DNA of 64,000 nt from Levilactobacillus huananensis (GCF_003946145.1 NZ_RHOC01000001.1:186001-250000); one strand, 5' to 3'. Shown: positions 44,629 through 55,037, counted from the first letter of the stretch. The notes: a model not told the origin generated them from the sequence alone. A program made the numbers and translations.

Positions 44629-46428
44629 ATGGAAAAGAATTTAAAGCGGACCACTTACGCTGGTTTAGTCGACGAACAATACCTCGACCAAACTGTCGTT
44701 TTAAAGGGGTGGGTGCAGAAGCGCCGAGACCTCGGAAGCCTGATCTTCGTTGATTTACGTGACCGTGAAGGCTTAGTTCAATTGGTCTTCAGTGAAGAAT
44801 ACGACAAGGACGCCTTAGCCGTTGCCGATCAACTCCGCAGCGAATACGTTATCGAAGTTCAAGGGACGGTCGTTGCTCGGACGCCGAAGGAAATCAATCC
44901 TGACATGCGGACGGGGAAGGTTGAAGTTCGGGTTACCGGCATCAACCTTTTAAACAAAGCCAAGGATTTGCCCTTTGAAATCAAGGATGGCGTCAATGCT
45001 TCCGATGACTTACGGCTGAAGTACCGTTATCTAGATTTACGTCGTCCAGAAATGCAACGGTCATTAATGTTGCGTAACCGGATTGTACAATCCGTTCACA
45101 GTTACTTCGATCAAAATGGCTTCATTGATATTGAAACACCTGATCTAACTAAGTCGACGCCAGAAGGCGCCCGCGATTATCTGGTTCCTTCACGGATCTA
45201 CAAGGGTCACTTCTACGCTTTGCCACAATCCCCACAATTATTTAAGCAATTGTTAATGGGTTCTGGTTTCGATCGTTACTACCAAATTGCGCGTTGTTTC
45301 CGGGATGAGGACTTGCGGGGTGACCGTCAGCCAGAATTTACTCAGATCGATTTGGAAACCTCTTTCCTGACCGCTGAAGAAATTCAAGACATTACTGAAG
45401 GCCTGATCGCTAAGGTCATGAAGGATACATTGAACGTGGATGTCACCTTACCATTTGAACGTATGGATTGGGACGACTCCATGGCCCGCTTCGGGACCGA
45501 CCAACCGGATGTTCGGTTTGGTATGGAATTGAAGGATCTGTCAGCTATCATGGCCAACACCGACTTCAAGGTCTTCTCTGGAGCCGTTGCTAACGGTGGA
45601 CAAGTCAAGGCTATTGCTGTTCCCGGTGGTGCTGACAAGTATAGTCGCAAGGATATCGATAAGTACGGTCAATACATCGAACGCTTTGGTGCAAAGGGCT
45701 TGGCTTGGATGAAGGTGACCGATGACGGCTTCAGTGGTCCAATCGCGAAGTTCTTTAAGGAAGGCGACTGGTTCGACCAGATTACTACAGCTACTGGTGC
45801 TAAGAGTGGCGATCTTTTGCTGTTCGCTGCCGACTCTAAGCGTGTCGTTGCCCAAACTTTGGGTTACTTGCGTGTTGCGATTGCTAAGGAATTAGACATG
45901 ATCGACCAAACCAAGTGGGCCTTTCTCTGGATCGTCAACTGGCCATTGTTTGATTACGATGTTGACTTGAAGCGTTGGGTTCCAGCCCATCACCCATTCA
46001 CGATGCCTGCCGAGGGGGATGCCCACTATCTGAACGATGGCGAGGATCCACACAAGGCCTATGCTCAGAGTTATGACATCATTCTGAATGGTTTGGAATT
46101 AGGTGGCGGATCCATTCGGATTCACACTCGTGAACTTCAAATGAAGATGTTGAAGGCCTTAGGCTTTACGCCTGAACGGGCTGACCAACAATTTGGCTTC
46201 TTATTGAGAGCTTTGGATTACGGGTTCCCACCTCATGGTGGTTTGGCTATCGGGTTGGATCGGTTCGCTCGCCTGTTGGCTAAGCGCGACAACATTCGCG
46301 ACGTCATTGCTTTCCCTAAGAATTCGAAGGCCACGGAACCAATGACGGAAGCGCCAAGTACGGTTGCTGACAAGCAATTAGTTGACTTGGACTTGCAGAT
46401 TACGCCTGACGACCCAACCGATAAGTAG
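44629..46428 (+). CDS. aspS: Aspartyl-tRNA synthetase
   Basis: Class IIb synthetase of the bacterial type, 599 residues. It has an N-terminal OB-fold anticodon domain ([20 protein letters not shown]), motif 2 ([20 protein letters not shown], about residue 217), the bacterial GAD insertion (about 300-410) and motif 3 ([20 protein letters not shown], about 542). The ATG at 44629 follows GAGGGG. It lies 13 bases after hisS and shares its T-box control. Confidence 0.97.
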   Translation: MEKNLKRTTYAGLVDEQYLDQTVVLKGWVQKRRDLGSLIFVDLRDREGLVQLVFSEEYDKDALAVADQLRSEYVIEVQGTVVARTPKEINPDMRTGKVEVRVTGINLLNKAKDLPFEIKDGVNASDDLRLKYRYLDLRRPEMQRSLMLRNRIVQSVHSYFDQNGFIDIETPDLTKSTPEGARDYLVPSRIYKGHFYALPQSPQLFKQLLMGSGFDRYYQIARCFRDEDLRGDRQPEFTQIDLETSFLTAEEIQDITEGLIAKVMKDTLNVDVTLPFERMDWDDSMARFGTDQPDVRFGMELKDLSAIMANTDFKVFSGAVANGGQVKAIAVPGGADKYSRKDIDKYGQYIERFGAKGLAWMKVTDDGFSGPIAKFFKEGDWFDQITTATGAKSGDLLLFAADSKRVVAQTLGYLRVAIAKELDMIDQTKWAFLWIVNWPLFDYDVDLKRWVPAHHPFTMPAEGDAHYLNDGEDPHKAYAQSYDIILNGLELGGGSIRIHTRELQMKMLKALGFTPERADQQFGFLLRALDYGFPPHGGLAIGLDRFARLLAKRDNIRDVIAFPKNSKATEPMTEAPSTVADKQLVDLDLQITPDDPTDK

Positions 46429-46464
46429 GTCGCGTTCCGGACAACTAAGAAACTGAATTTAATG

Positions 46465-46508
46465 AGACTGATTGATCGCTCATCTGGGTGACTGGTCAGT
46501 CTTTTTTA
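46465..46508 (+). terminator. Terminator after aspS
   Basis: AGACTGA/TCAGTCT extended by wobble pairs, with an internal loop, and followed by T6. Confidence 0.75.
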
Positions 46509-46557
46509 TTGGCATTTGCCGAAAATTAGGCAATGCCGGTGGTTAACTCGGGGATGG

Positions 46558-46587
46558 GTTGACCTCGGTAACGAAAAGACGTTTAAT
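46558..46587 (+). promoter_or_regulatory. Possible msrA promoter
   Basis: TTGACC near 46558, a 17-base spacer and TTTAAT; about 30 bases before the start codon. The -10 box is only fair. Confidence 0.4.
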
Positions 46588-46615
46588 AGAAATATTAGAA
46601 ATTGGAGTGATTATA

Positions 46616-47140
46616 ATGAGTGAAACTGAGACAGCGATTTTTGCCGGAGGATGTTTTTGGTGCATGGTTCAACCCTTTGAGACCTTACCTGGTATTCAAA
46701 AAGTGCTTTCGGGTTACACCGGGGGAAACGTTCCTAATCCGACCTATGAACAGGTTAAGAGTCAGACAACCGGCCATACGGAGGCCGTGAAGATTTGGTT
46801 CGATCCGCAGGTTATTTCGTACGACAAATTGGTTCGCTTGTATTGGCAACAGACAGACCCAACTGATGCTAGTGGCCAGTTTCAGGACAGAGGCGACAAT
46901 TACCGCCCCGTCATCTTTGTTAATAGTCCGACCCAACGAGCCGTTGCCGAGACCTCGCGTCAAGCGCTGCAAGATCGCGAGCAATTTGACCAGCCAATTG
47001 TCACCAGAATTGAAGATGTTCAACCGTTTTACGTGGCTGAAGAACGACATCAGGAATTCTATAAGAAGAATCCGCGGGTTTATGCTGAACAGGAGGCTGG
47101 AGGTCGGTCAGCCTTCATTGCCAAGAACTGGAAAGATTAG
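46616..47140 (+). CDS. msrA: Peptide methionine-S-sulfoxide reductase MsrA
   Basis: Repairs S-methionine sulfoxide in proteins. The 174-residue protein starts at the ATG at 46616 after GGAGTGA. It has the catalytic [18 protein letters not shown] (about residue 8) and [25 protein letters not shown]-type substrate-binding residues. No MsrB domain is fused. It stands as a single gene. Confidence 0.96.
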   Translation: MSETETAIFAGGCFWCMVQPFETLPGIQKVLSGYTGGNVPNPTYEQVKSQTTGHTEAVKIWFDPQVISYDKLVRLYWQQTDPTDASGQFQDRGDNYRPVIFVNSPTQRAVAETSRQALQDREQFDQPIVTRIEDVQPFYVAEERHQEFYKKNPRVYAEQEAGGRSAFIAKNWKD

Positions 47141-47244
47141 AAGTCGCTAAGAGATCAGTTTGCCCGTGGCCGCCACGAGGGATAAATGCTATACTAATCC
47201 GAGCAATGACAACGATGGAAATAAGTGAGGTCGGTTTTTAAATC

Positions 47245-48120
47245 ATGGATGATGTGCAGCAGTTAATGAAACGGCATACCTACACGACAAAGTTTTCCGT
47301 AGCGTTTTTCTATGGGTTACTGGTGTCAATCGCGGTGAACTTTTTTTGGACACCTGGTAAGATTTATTCTTCAGGTGTGACCGGGCTGGCCCAATTGGTT
47401 AACACGTTAACCGCGGGCTTGGGGGCCTTTCACATTACCACAGCATTGGGATTATTTTTGATTAATATCCCAATGTTTGTGTTGGCGTGGAAGCAGATCG
47501 GTAAAACATTCACTGTATTTACTTTTATTTGTGTGTTATTCGCGTCAATTATGATTCGGCTAATTCAACCCATTCATTTGACCAGTGACCCCATCATTTG
47601 TGCGATTTTCGGGGGAGCTGTCAATGGTTTTGGAACTGGCTTTGCATTGAAGAACGGGATCTCTACCGGTGGGTTGGATATCATCGGAATTGTTCTGCGA
47701 CGGAAGACGGGACGAAGCATGGGAACCATTAACATCGCTTTCAACAGTCTCATTGTCATCAGTGCTGGGTTCGTTTATGGCTGGCCGTACGCGCTGTATT
47801 CAGCCCTGGGACTCTACGTGAATGCTAAGGTCATCGACATGACCTTTACACGACAACAGCGGATGCAGGTCATGGTCATTACGGACCGGCCCAAGACCGT
47901 GATCGACAGTATCCAAAACCACATGCGTCGGGGAATTACGATCGTTCATGGTGCAGAAGGGGCGTATCATCATGATGAGAAGACGATTCTTTTCACGGTG
48001 ATTACCCGTTACGAGATGGATGCGTTGGAAACAGCGATGGAAGAGGCTGATCCTAAGGCATTCGTCAGCATATCTGATACGGTCAAAGTCCTTGGACATT
48101 TCTATGAGCCAAAGTGGTAA
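47245..48120 (+). CDS. YitT-family membrane protein (DUF161/DUF2179)
   Basis: A 291-residue protein with about five membrane segments (VAFFYGLLVSIAVNFFWTPG, then YSSGVTGLAQLVNTL, FGGAVNGFGTGFALKNGIST) and a soluble C-terminal DUF2179 domain (about 205-285, MQVMVITDRPKTVIDSIQNH). The molecular function of this widespread Firmicutes family is not established. Single gene, with a GAGG-type ribosome site. Confidence 0.9.
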   Translation: MDDVQQLMKRHTYTTKFSVAFFYGLLVSIAVNFFWTPGKIYSSGVTGLAQLVNTLTAGLGAFHITTALGLFLINIPMFVLAWKQIGKTFTVFTFICVLFASIMIRLIQPIHLTSDPIICAIFGGAVNGFGTGFALKNGISTGGLDIIGIVLRRKTGRSMGTINIAFNSLIVISAGFVYGWPYALYSALGLYVNAKVIDMTFTRQQRMQVMVITDRPKTVIDSIQNHMRRGITIVHGAEGAYHHDEKTILFTVITRYEMDALETAMEEADPKAFVSISDTVKVLGHFYEPKW

Positions 48121-48201
48121 GCGGAGTGATCCGAGGGCGGTTGGCTGTTCTGGGACGTACGTTTCGCCCGTTTTAAAAAAGTCTCAAATATAAACGCCAA
48201 A

Positions 48202-48237
48202 GGTGAGGGGTTGTGACGATTGTCATGGCCCCTCACC
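48202..48237. repeat. Long hairpin without T tract in the 48121-48354 gap
   Basis: GGTGAGGGGTTGTGAC pairs along its whole length with GTCATGGCCCCTCACC (three wobble pairs), closing a GATT loop. No T run follows on either side. It lies between the YitT-family gene and the promoter at 48307. Confidence 0.75.
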
Positions 48238-48306
48238 GGTGATCAGATAAGCTTCAATCCCGTTTCTTAAGCCTTTTTAAAATTATCTAGGTTCAATGAA
48301 GAGATG

Positions 48307-48315
48307 TGGTATAAT
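48307..48315 (+). promoter_or_regulatory. Extended -10 promoter of the teichoic acid cluster
   Basis: TGG-TATAAT (TG at 48307-48308, TATAAT at 48310-48315) without a clear -35 box, about 40 bases ahead of the glycerophosphotransferase start. Confidence 0.55.
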
Positions 48316-48354
48316 TCTCGGTGTTATGGGTAGCGAAAATAAGTGATATTGGTG

Positions 48355-49506
48355 ATGAACGTGAAAGAGATTTATTTATGGTTAGTTCGACTAATGTCGC
48401 AGCTATGGCGTTGGCGGTCGAGGCGTGATGTGGTTTACCTCATGAGCTTTGACGACAACGTCCCTTTTATACGGGCAATGGGCCAATCGTTACCGCCAGA
48501 TCGGCAGCTGTGGGTGCTTTATCGACCGAAACAACGTGCTGCGGCAGAGCGGTTGGAAGCCGATGGCATTCGGATATTGGAATTTCGGGATGGCTTGCGG
48601 TTCGTGTTAACAGGAATTCCTGTTGTGATGCGGGCTAGGGTCTTATTCTGCGATAACTATTACGCGTTTCTCGGTGGGCTAGCACATCCAGCAAATATGG
48701 TGATCGTGCAGTTGTGGCATGCCGCCGGTGCGATCAAGCGCTTCGGCTGGGAAGATCCCACGACGCCCGAACGTTCGGCAAGTGATCAGCGGCGATTCCA
48801 AGCGGTCTACGATCATTTCGACGAGTATGTTGTGGGGGCTCCAGCCATGGCCCAAGTTTTTGAACGTAGCTATCGTGCATCGTCCCAGCAGATGCATGTT
48901 CTTGGTTACCCACGTTCCGATCGGTTGTTAGACCCTAACTGGCGAGACCAGACCCACGAGCGGGTTGTGCGGTTAGCACCAGAGTTGGTTGACCAGCGGG
49001 TTATTCTATATGCACCAACGTATCGCGAAGGGGTCACGTTTACCCCCCCGAAAGGGTTAGCGGTGGCGTTGCGTGCGGATCCTAAGGCTAAGGTGGTGGT
49101 TAAGCTCCATCCGGCCTTAGCAAACGCCGCGGAACAATTACAACGTGAATTAGGTTCCCAGGTAGTGGTGGCTAAACACTTGAGTACGACGGAATTATTG
49201 ACGGTTGCTGAGACTTTGGTAACCGATTATTCTTCTGTGGCATTTGACTACAGCCTGTTACCTAATGCACATAGCTTGCTATTTTATCTTTTCGATTTAC
49301 CAGCCTATCAGCAAAATCCTGGGGTTCAAAGCGACCTTGCTGATTGGTTGCCAAGTCCAATGCTCACGACGAATGCGCAATTGGCAGCAGCAATTACGGC
49401 TGACGAGGCGACTGATTTCACTCAGTTTAACCGTCACTGGAATACTGCTAACGACGGATCCGCTACCACGCGAGTTATCCGTCGTTACGTTGATCTACTT
49501 AACTAG
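48355..49506 (+). CDS. CDP-glycerol glycerophosphotransferase family protein (TagB/TagF-like)
   Basis: A 383-residue membrane-peripheral transferase that adds glycerol phosphate from CDP-glycerol to teichoic acid or its lipid-linked primer. Family blocks are VIVQLWHAAGAIKRFG (catalytic His, about residue 119), VLGYPRSDRLL (about 182), VILYAPTYREGVTF (about 216), VVVKLHPAL (about 248) and LVTDYSSVAFDYSLL (about 288). Its size, without a large N-terminal domain, is closest to the primase TagB, but TagF-like polymerisation cannot be excluded. The ATG at 48355 is chosen among several in-frame starts. Confidence 0.88.
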   Translation: MNVKEIYLWLVRLMSQLWRWRSRRDVVYLMSFDDNVPFIRAMGQSLPPDRQLWVLYRPKQRAAAERLEADGIRILEFRDGLRFVLTGIPVVMRARVLFCDNYYAFLGGLAHPANMVIVQLWHAAGAIKRFGWEDPTTPERSASDQRRFQAVYDHFDEYVVGAPAMAQVFERSYRASSQQMHVLGYPRSDRLLDPNWRDQTHERVVRLAPELVDQRVILYAPTYREGVTFTPPKGLAVALRADPKAKVVVKLHPALANAAEQLQRELGSQVVVAKHLSTTELLTVAETLVTDYSSVAFDYSLLPNAHSLLFYLFDLPAYQQNPGVQSDLADWLPSPMLTTNAQLAAAITADEATDFTQFNRHWNTANDGSATTRVIRRYVDLLN

Positions 49507-49539
49507 GTTAACGATTAAAAATTAAAGGAGTGCAGTGCC

Positions 49540-50349
49540 TTGAAAGAGGTTATCACCTTATTTAAAGAGCAGATTTCAAGTTTGGGGATTATCTTACGGA
49601 TTTCCCGTTATGAGGATCAAGCCAGTTATCAGAGTCATTACTTAGGTTTAATGTGGGAATACTTATATCCCTTAATCCAAATCGGAATTTACTGGTTGGT
49701 GTTCGGTGTTGGTCTGAAACACGGTCAACCATTGAATGGGGTCAGTTACTTACCATGGATGGTTATCGGGTACTCGGCATGGTTCTTCATGAACCGGGCT
49801 ACGCTGGATGCGTCAAAGAGTATCTTCCAACGGGTCAATATGGTGGCGAAGATGAAATTCCCAGTTTCTGCTTTGCCAACGATTAAGATTGTCAGCAACT
49901 TGAGTTCCTTCTGGACAATGATGGTCTTTTCCATCTTTATCGGGGCCTTGAATGGTGTTTATCCCAAGGTAGCCTGGTTCCAGTGGATTTATTACTTCTT
50001 TGCGATGATCTGTATGTTAGTGGCCTTAGGGATCTTCAACTCTTGTATCAGTGTGCTGGTTCGTGACTATCACATCTTACTTCAGTCGCTGATGCGGATG
50101 TTATTCTACATGTCCGGTGTGCTATTTAACTTCGTTACGACGTCGTTCCCCGCACCTTTCGTCCACTTGTTGGAGTTGAACCCGTACTACTACATCGTTT
50201 CTGGTTTCCGGGAATCCTTCCTGGGAACAGGCTGGTTCTGGGATCGGCCACTGTTGACGTTAGAATTCTGGTTATTTGTTTTCATCGTCTTCATAGTGGG
50301 ATCACACTTGCACTTCAAGTTCCGGTCACGATTCGTTGATTTAATCTAG
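49540..50349 (+). CDS. tagG: Teichoic acid ABC transporter permease TagG-like
   Basis: An ABC-2-type permease of 269 residues with six membrane segments, for export of lipid-linked wall polymers. Characteristic features are RYEDQASYQSHYLGLMWEYL at the N-terminus and NPYYYIVSGFRESFLG near the end. It starts at TTG 49540, nine bases after AAGGAG. A TagH-type ATPase is required for function and is not encoded in this window, so it must lie elsewhere. Sits between two glycerophosphotransferase genes. Confidence 0.9.
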   Translation: MKEVITLFKEQISSLGIILRISRYEDQASYQSHYLGLMWEYLYPLIQIGIYWLVFGVGLKHGQPLNGVSYLPWMVIGYSAWFFMNRATLDASKSIFQRVNMVAKMKFPVSALPTIKIVSNLSSFWTMMVFSIFIGALNGVYPKVAWFQWIYYFFAMICMLVALGIFNSCISVLVRDYHILLQSLMRMLFYMSGVLFNFVTTSFPAPFVHLLELNPYYYIVSGFRESFLGTGWFWDRPLLTLEFWLFVFIVFIVGSHLHFKFRSRFVDLI

Positions 50350-50373
50350 TTGAATTTGAAAGGAGCACGCGTC

Positions 50374-51594
50374 ATGACTAAGGCAGTTCGTAAGATTACT
50401 CAGTCATTGAAGCTAGTTGCTCGTTATGGGCTCATCGTCTTGAACGATGGGCTTATTTGTTTACCTATTAAGCGGCGACTAGTTCTCTTTGAAAGCTTTA
50501 ACGGAAAAGACGTCAACGACAATCCGGCAGCCATTTACCGGGCATTGGTGGCTAGTGACCCACGTTATCGTCAGACAGCTTATTTCAGTGTGAAACCTAG
50601 AGAGTATGCGAAATTGAAACAGCAATATCCGGAGGTTCAATTGGTTCGGCGGTTTACACTCAAGTGGGTCTGGCTCATGGCCAGAGCCCAGTACTGGGTG
50701 CTGAACTCTCGACTCCCAAATTGGTGGCGATCCAACCGGCACACGCGCACCATTCAGACGTGGCACGGGACGCCTCTAAAGAAATTGGGGGCCGATATTG
50801 AACACGTTGCCATCCCGGGAACGTCCACGGCCGATTACCATGAACAGTTTGTAACGGCGGCCTCACGGTGGGATTATCTGATTGCACCGAACCAATATTC
50901 TCGCGACATTTTTAGACGTGCTTTTGGCTATCGCGGACATTTTCTGACGGTAGGTTATCCACGAAATGATGTTCTCTATACCAAGAACCAACCGGCTAAG
51001 ATTGCCGCACTTCGGCAACAGTTGTTGGGCCCAGTCAACGGGCCAGTCGTGACATATGCGCCGACCTGGCGTGATGACATGGCCGTGAGCGAGGGGGTCT
51101 ATCGTTTCGATCTGCCGTTCGATCTCGGTGACTTTTTCAAGCATGTTCCAGCAGGCACACACCTGATTATTCGGCCGCATTATTTGGTCAAAGATGCCGT
51201 GAATATTCGTGGCTTCGAGGATCGTGTGACGGTGTTGGCCGATACTGATATTGCCGAACTCTATCTGATTACAGACTTGTTGACCACGGATTATTCGTCA
51301 GTCATGTTCGACTTTGCTAATTTAAAACGACCGCAACTTTTCTTTGCCTACGATTTAGAACACTATCGCGATCAGCTTCGCGGCTTCTACTTCGACTATC
51401 AAAAAGAAATTCCGGGTCCATTGGTTACCACGGCATCGGCTTTTTATGATCGATTGGATGAGTGGCAACGGCGTGGCGACTTCTCAGCCTACCGTGAGAA
51501 ACAGGCAGCATTTAATCACAAGTTCTGTGAGTGGGAAGATGGGACGGCTAGTCAGCACGTGGCAGACTTAATTATCAGTGGAAAGGATGAGTAG
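50374..51594 (+). CDS. CDP-glycerol glycerophosphotransferase (TagF/TarF-like)
   Basis: A 406-residue enzyme with the family blocks [20 protein letters not shown] (catalytic His, about residue 130), [16 protein letters not shown] (about 192), [12 protein letters not shown] (about 224), [14 protein letters not shown] (about 263) and [19 protein letters not shown] (about 306). It probably extends poly(glycerol phosphate). The ATG at 50374 follows AAGGAG. The stop overlaps the GTG preceding the nfo start. Confidence 0.9.
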   Translation: MTKAVRKITQSLKLVARYGLIVLNDGLICLPIKRRLVLFESFNGKDVNDNPAAIYRALVASDPRYRQTAYFSVKPREYAKLKQQYPEVQLVRRFTLKWVWLMARAQYWVLNSRLPNWWRSNRHTRTIQTWHGTPLKKLGADIEHVAIPGTSTADYHEQFVTAASRWDYLIAPNQYSRDIFRRAFGYRGHFLTVGYPRNDVLYTKNQPAKIAALRQQLLGPVNGPVVTYAPTWRDDMAVSEGVYRFDLPFDLGDFFKHVPAGTHLIIRPHYLVKDAVNIRGFEDRVTVLADTDIAELYLITDLLTTDYSSVMFDFANLKRPQLFFAYDLEHYRDQLRGFYFDYQKEIPGPLVTTASAFYDRLDEWQRRGDFSAYREKQAAFNHKFCEWEDGTASQHVADLIISGKDE

Positions 51595-51596
51595 TG

Positions 51597-52526
51597 ATGT
51601 CAGAATTTCTAATTGGATCACATGTCAGCATGAAGGGAAAGTCGATGTTTTTGGGTTCGGCTCAGGAGGCGGCCCTGTATGGTGAAAATGTCTTTATGAT
51701 TTATACAGGTGCACCGCAAAATACTCGTCGGAAGCCAATCGAAGAGCTTAACATTCCGGCAGGCCAAGCTTTTATGGCCGATCACAATCAACGGGCAGTA
51801 GTCATTCATGCGCCCTATGTGGTCAATCTTGGGAATACAGTCAAGCCTCAGAATTATGGTTTTGCCGTGGAATTTTTGACGGCAGAGATCAAACGGGCGG
51901 CAGCATTAGGGGCCAACCAGATCGTCCTACACCCTGGAGCCCATGTCGGGGCTGGTCCAGATGCCGCGATTGCTCAGATTGGCAAGGGACTTGATGAGAT
52001 CCTGACTGCTACGGATGAACCGGTCCAGATTGCTCTGGAGACCATGGCAGGTAAGGGAACCGAAGTTGGCCGAAGCTTTGAAGAACTGGCTGCAATTATG
52101 GATGCGACCAGTGCTAACGATCGTTTGTCAGTTTGCTTTGATACCTGTCATACGAGCGATGCTGGTTATGACATTGCGACTGACTTTGACGGGGTTCTTA
52201 ATGAATTTGATCATGTGATTGGTGTCGATCGTCTGAAGGTCATTCATCTCAATGATTCGAAGAATCCGCAAGGAAGTCATAAGGATCGGCACGCTAATAT
52301 TGGGTTGGGAACGTTAGGATTTGATGTTTTAAATCGCATTGCGCATCATCCCCAATTGCAGACGGTGCCCAAGATTATGGAGACCCCTGTGATGGGACCC
52401 GATCGTAAGCATGGTGTCAATCCTCACGGTTACGAGGTGGCTATGTTGAAGGCCCAACAATTCAATCCGGACTTTGAAGCTGACGTCTTAGGAGAGAATC
52501 CAGTGGATGCTTTTTTGAATCGATAG
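51597..52526 (+). CDS. nfo: Endonuclease IV (AP endonuclease)
   Basis: Zinc-dependent base-excision repair enzyme that cuts at abasic sites. The 309 residues show [20 protein letters not shown], the metal-ligand block [12 protein letters not shown], the Glu in [13 protein letters not shown], the [15 protein letters not shown] block and [20 protein letters not shown] (about 219). The ATG at 51597 overlaps the preceding gene end region closely (three bases), suggesting coupling to the teichoic acid gene. Confidence 0.95.
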   Translation: MSEFLIGSHVSMKGKSMFLGSAQEAALYGENVFMIYTGAPQNTRRKPIEELNIPAGQAFMADHNQRAVVIHAPYVVNLGNTVKPQNYGFAVEFLTAEIKRAAALGANQIVLHPGAHVGAGPDAAIAQIGKGLDEILTATDEPVQIALETMAGKGTEVGRSFEELAAIMDATSANDRLSVCFDTCHTSDAGYDIATDFDGVLNEFDHVIGVDRLKVIHLNDSKNPQGSHKDRHANIGLGTLGFDVLNRIAHHPQLQTVPKIMETPVMGPDRKHGVNPHGYEVAMLKAQQFNPDFEADVLGENPVDAFLNR

Positions 52527-52540
52527 ATTATTCAGAACTT

Positions 52541-52582
52541 AAAAAAGTCACGTTCTGCCAGTGAAGGGCGAACGTGACTTTT
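52541..52582. terminator. Bidirectional terminator between nfo and ppsR
   Basis: AAAAGTCACGTTC/GAACGTGACTTTT, a perfect 13-bp stem with a 14-nt loop, between convergent genes. Confidence 0.85.
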
Positions 52583-52597
52583 AGAATTCGAATAACT

Positions 52598-53425
52598 TTA
52601 ATCAGTCAGAGAATGGGGAATCAAATCGTAGTCAACACTCTCCATGATGAGGGTAGCCGTTTCTTCAATCGATTTGTTGGAAACATCAATGACCAGACAA
52701 CCGATCTTCTTATAGAGCCGTTGCGCGTAGTCGAGTTCCAAACTGATCTTATCGGTATCTGAATAGGCACTGTCGGCAGGCAATCCATAAGAAAGCATCC
52801 GCTCTTGCCGAATCTTTCGTAGAATTTCGGGGCGATTGGTCAGACCGAAGATCCGCTTGGGGTCAACCTGCCAGAGTTCATCCGGCAGCTGTGTCGTCGG
52901 CCCCAGAGGGAGGTTGGCAACACGCAGACCCCGGTTAGCCAGGAAGAGCGACAGCGGGGTCTTAGACGTCCGTGAGACGCCAAGAATGACCAAGTCAGCC
53001 TTGAGTAGACCGGTCGGATCCTTCCCGTCATCATAAGCAACGGCAAACTCCATGGCGGCAATGCGATCGAAGTAGGTGTCATTTAAATTGTGCACCAGAC
53101 CAGGAACCTCGACGGGAGTCATTCCGGTTGCTGTTTGCAAGACATCCATGGCGGGCTGGATGCAATCAAACTGATGTAAGCGATTGGCAACAGCAAATTC
53201 TTTGACGTGGGCACTTAATTTAGCATTAACTAACGTGTGAAAAATCATGGCACGTTGTTTTTTCGCCAGGTTGAGAATCCCATCCAAGATGGAATCTGTC
53301 TGAATGAAGGGGAAGCGCTGGTAGCTGGCTTCAACCTTGGGAAACTGCGAGATGGCTGTCTGGGCCACGGTTAGCGCGGTCTCACCGGACGAATCAGAGA
53401 TAATGAATATGGCAATCTTTGGCAT
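52598..53425 (-). CDS. ppsR: Pyruvate, phosphate dikinase regulatory protein (DUF299)
   Basis: Bifunctional Ser/Thr kinase and pyrophosphorylase family that switches PPDK or PEP synthase on and off. The 275-residue protein begins PKIAIFIISDSSGETALTVA. It carries the P-loop-like LGVSRTSKTPLSLFLANRG (about residue 150) and the GLTNRPEILRKIRQERM segment (about 193). The ATG at 53425 follows GGAG; the upstream TTG is less likely. No PPDK or PPS gene is in the window. Confidence 0.93.
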   Translation of the reverse strand: MPKIAIFIISDSSGETALTVAQTAISQFPKVEASYQRFPFIQTDSILDGILNLAKKQRAMIFHTLVNAKLSAHVKEFAVANRLHQFDCIQPAMDVLQTATGMTPVEVPGLVHNLNDTYFDRIAAMEFAVAYDDGKDPTGLLKADLVILGVSRTSKTPLSLFLANRGLRVANLPLGPTTQLPDELWQVDPKRIFGLTNRPEILRKIRQERMLSYGLPADSAYSDTDKISLELDYAQRLYKKIGCLVIDVSNKSIEETATLIMESVDYDLIPHSLTD

Positions 53426-53502
53426 AACACCCAACTCCTCTAGTTATTTCTTATAGTGTACCCCGGAGACGAAATCGGTTCAAATTTTATTTGCTGGCAT
53501 TA

Positions 53503-53531
53503 TTGACGCGGTTTAGCAGTTTATGTATAAT
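53503..53531 (+). promoter_or_regulatory. Strong sigma-A promoter of rpsU
   Basis: TTGACG (53503-53508), a 17-base spacer and a perfect TATAAT (53526-53531), 75 bases ahead of the rpsU start. Confidence 0.85.
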
Positions 53532-53605
53532 AGTTAAGAACCGTTACGCCGATGGATGAAATCCAATTGGTGTTATTATTTGTGCTCGGAGGGAGGGAAT
53601 TTTAT

Positions 53606-53794
53606 ATGGCAAAGACAGTCGTTCGCAAAAACGAGTCTTTTGACGACGCTCTTCGGCGCTTCAAACGTACGGTTTCCCGTAGCGGTACTTTACAAGAATA
53701 CCGTAAGCGTGAATTTTACGAAAAACCAAGTGTGAAGAAAAAGTTAAAATCAGAAGCTGCGCGTAAGCGTAAAGCCAAGAAGAAGCGTTTCTAA
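53606..53794 (+). CDS. rpsU: Small ribosomal subunit protein bS21
   Basis: A 62-residue, very basic ribosomal protein ([20 protein letters not shown], ending [13 protein letters not shown]). The ATG at 53606 follows GGAGGGAGGG; the longer frame from 53552 would read through the leader and is rejected. Near yqeY and phoH as in Bacillus. Confidence 0.97.
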   Translation: MAKTVVRKNESFDDALRRFKRTVSRSGTLQEYRKREFYEKPSVKKKLKSEAARKRKAKKKRF

Positions 53795-53814
53795 GTTCTT
53801 TTTGAAAGCTTAAT

Positions 53815-53850
53815 AAAAAACCATCAATCGTTTTCGGTTGATGGTTTTTT
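53815..53850. terminator. Bidirectional terminator after rpsU
   Basis: AAAAAACCATCAATCG/CGGTTGATGGTTTTTT with a TTTT loop, one wobble pair, between convergent genes. Confidence 0.9.
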
Positions 53851-53857
53851 ATTGCGG

Positions 53858-54892
53858 TTAATTGGTTTCGTTGGTTATGACCACTTTTCCCATCATATGA
53901 TGACTCTCTACCAGCTGATGGGCAGCTCGCAGGTTGTCTGCGTTGATGGGCTGTAGGGTCTTGGTTAACGTTGATTGCAGTTCCCCATTATCAAGTAGCT
54001 GGCCAATCCGTTCCAGAATATCGTGTTGACTGGTCATGTCCGCTGTTTGATAGTAAGACTTGGTATACATCCACTCCCAGGCAAAAGTGGCCCGTTTTTG
54101 TTTCAAAGCGCGGAGATCGACAGGGTGGTCGCTGCCAGTGATGGAAACAATGTGGCCACTAGGGGCAATAAGTTCAGCAATCTCGTGCCAATGTTGGTTG
54201 AGGTTGCTGAGTTCTAGAATGTAATCGACGTCATGACAGCCGAGGTCTCGGACCTGTTGGACGAGATCTTTTCGGTGATTGACCACGTCGTTTGCACCAT
54301 GCGCTTTGGTCCAAGCAATTGTTTCGGGTCGAGAGGCAGTAGCAATGACATGCAATCCAACTGATTGCGCCAGTTGGGTTGCCACGGAACCGACACCGCC
54401 GGCCCCATTGATGATAAGGATGGTTTTTTCACGATTTTCAGAGGTGTCATCTCGTGGGATGCCAAGCTGTTCAAAGAGGGCCTCCCAGGCTGTGAGACTA
54501 GTTAGGGGCATAGCCGCAATTTCCGCGGGCTTTAAAGTCTTGGGCGCGTGGCCCACGATTCGTTCGTCAACGAGCTGGCACTCACTGTCCGTCCCTGGGC
54601 GAATGAAGGAACCAGCATAAAAGACTCGGTCACCTGGTTGAAAGAGGCTGACGGCCTCACCAGTGGCTTCTACGGTTCCATAGGCGTCCCATCCCAACAC
54701 CGTTGGTCGGGCCAATGGTGTTTTAATTCCTTGGCGAACGCCGGTGTCGACTGGATTAACTGAAGTTGCCACGATTTTAACCAATAAGTCATGATCGGTT
54801 GGCGTCGGTTTCGGTTCAAAAAAGGTCGTCAAACTTTTTGGATCTTCAATCGGATAATACTGGGTGACGCCGATGGCGCGCATATCTGTCAT
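53858..54892 (-). CDS. Zinc-less alcohol dehydrogenase/quinone oxidoreductase-like protein
   Basis: A 344-residue medium-chain dehydrogenase/reductase. The GroES-like N-terminal half contains VKIVATSVNPVDTGVRQG and PTVLGWDAYGTVEATGEAV. The Rossmann half has LIINGAGGVGSVATQLAQSV (about residue 150). The zinc-binding residues of true alcohol dehydrogenases are not evident, so it fits the NADPH-dependent quinone oxidoreductase/YogA branch. The ATG at 54892 follows AAGGGAAG. The gene is on the opposite strand, inserted into the otherwise conserved rpsU-yqeY spacing. Confidence 0.88.
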   Translation of the reverse strand: MTDMRAIGVTQYYPIEDPKSLTTFFEPKPTPTDHDLLVKIVATSVNPVDTGVRQGIKTPLARPTVLGWDAYGTVEATGEAVSLFQPGDRVFYAGSFIRPGTDSECQLVDERIVGHAPKTLKPAEIAAMPLTSLTAWEALFEQLGIPRDDTSENREKTILIINGAGGVGSVATQLAQSVGLHVIATASRPETIAWTKAHGANDVVNHRKDLVQQVRDLGCHDVDYILELSNLNQHWHEIAELIAPSGHIVSITGSDHPVDLRALKQKRATFAWEWMYTKSYYQTADMTSQHDILERIGQLLDNGELQSTLTKTLQPINADNLRAAHQLVESHHMMGKVVITNETN

Positions 54893-55037
54893 CTTAAGAC
54901 TTCCCTTCATACTTTCCAGACTAGCGCATTGATTCCAAAAATACAATTTCAGGTTCGTAAGAGAGACATCTTTACCTGACGTCGTTGCCAATAAGGTGTA
55001 AACTTAGTCATAAGATTGATTTTTAGGAGGAAATGTA

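Noticed and set aside
53858-54892. Horizontal transfer of the quinone-oxidoreductase-like gene
   Set aside because: It breaks conserved gene order, but codon use and base composition look like those of its neighbours and no mobile signs flank it.
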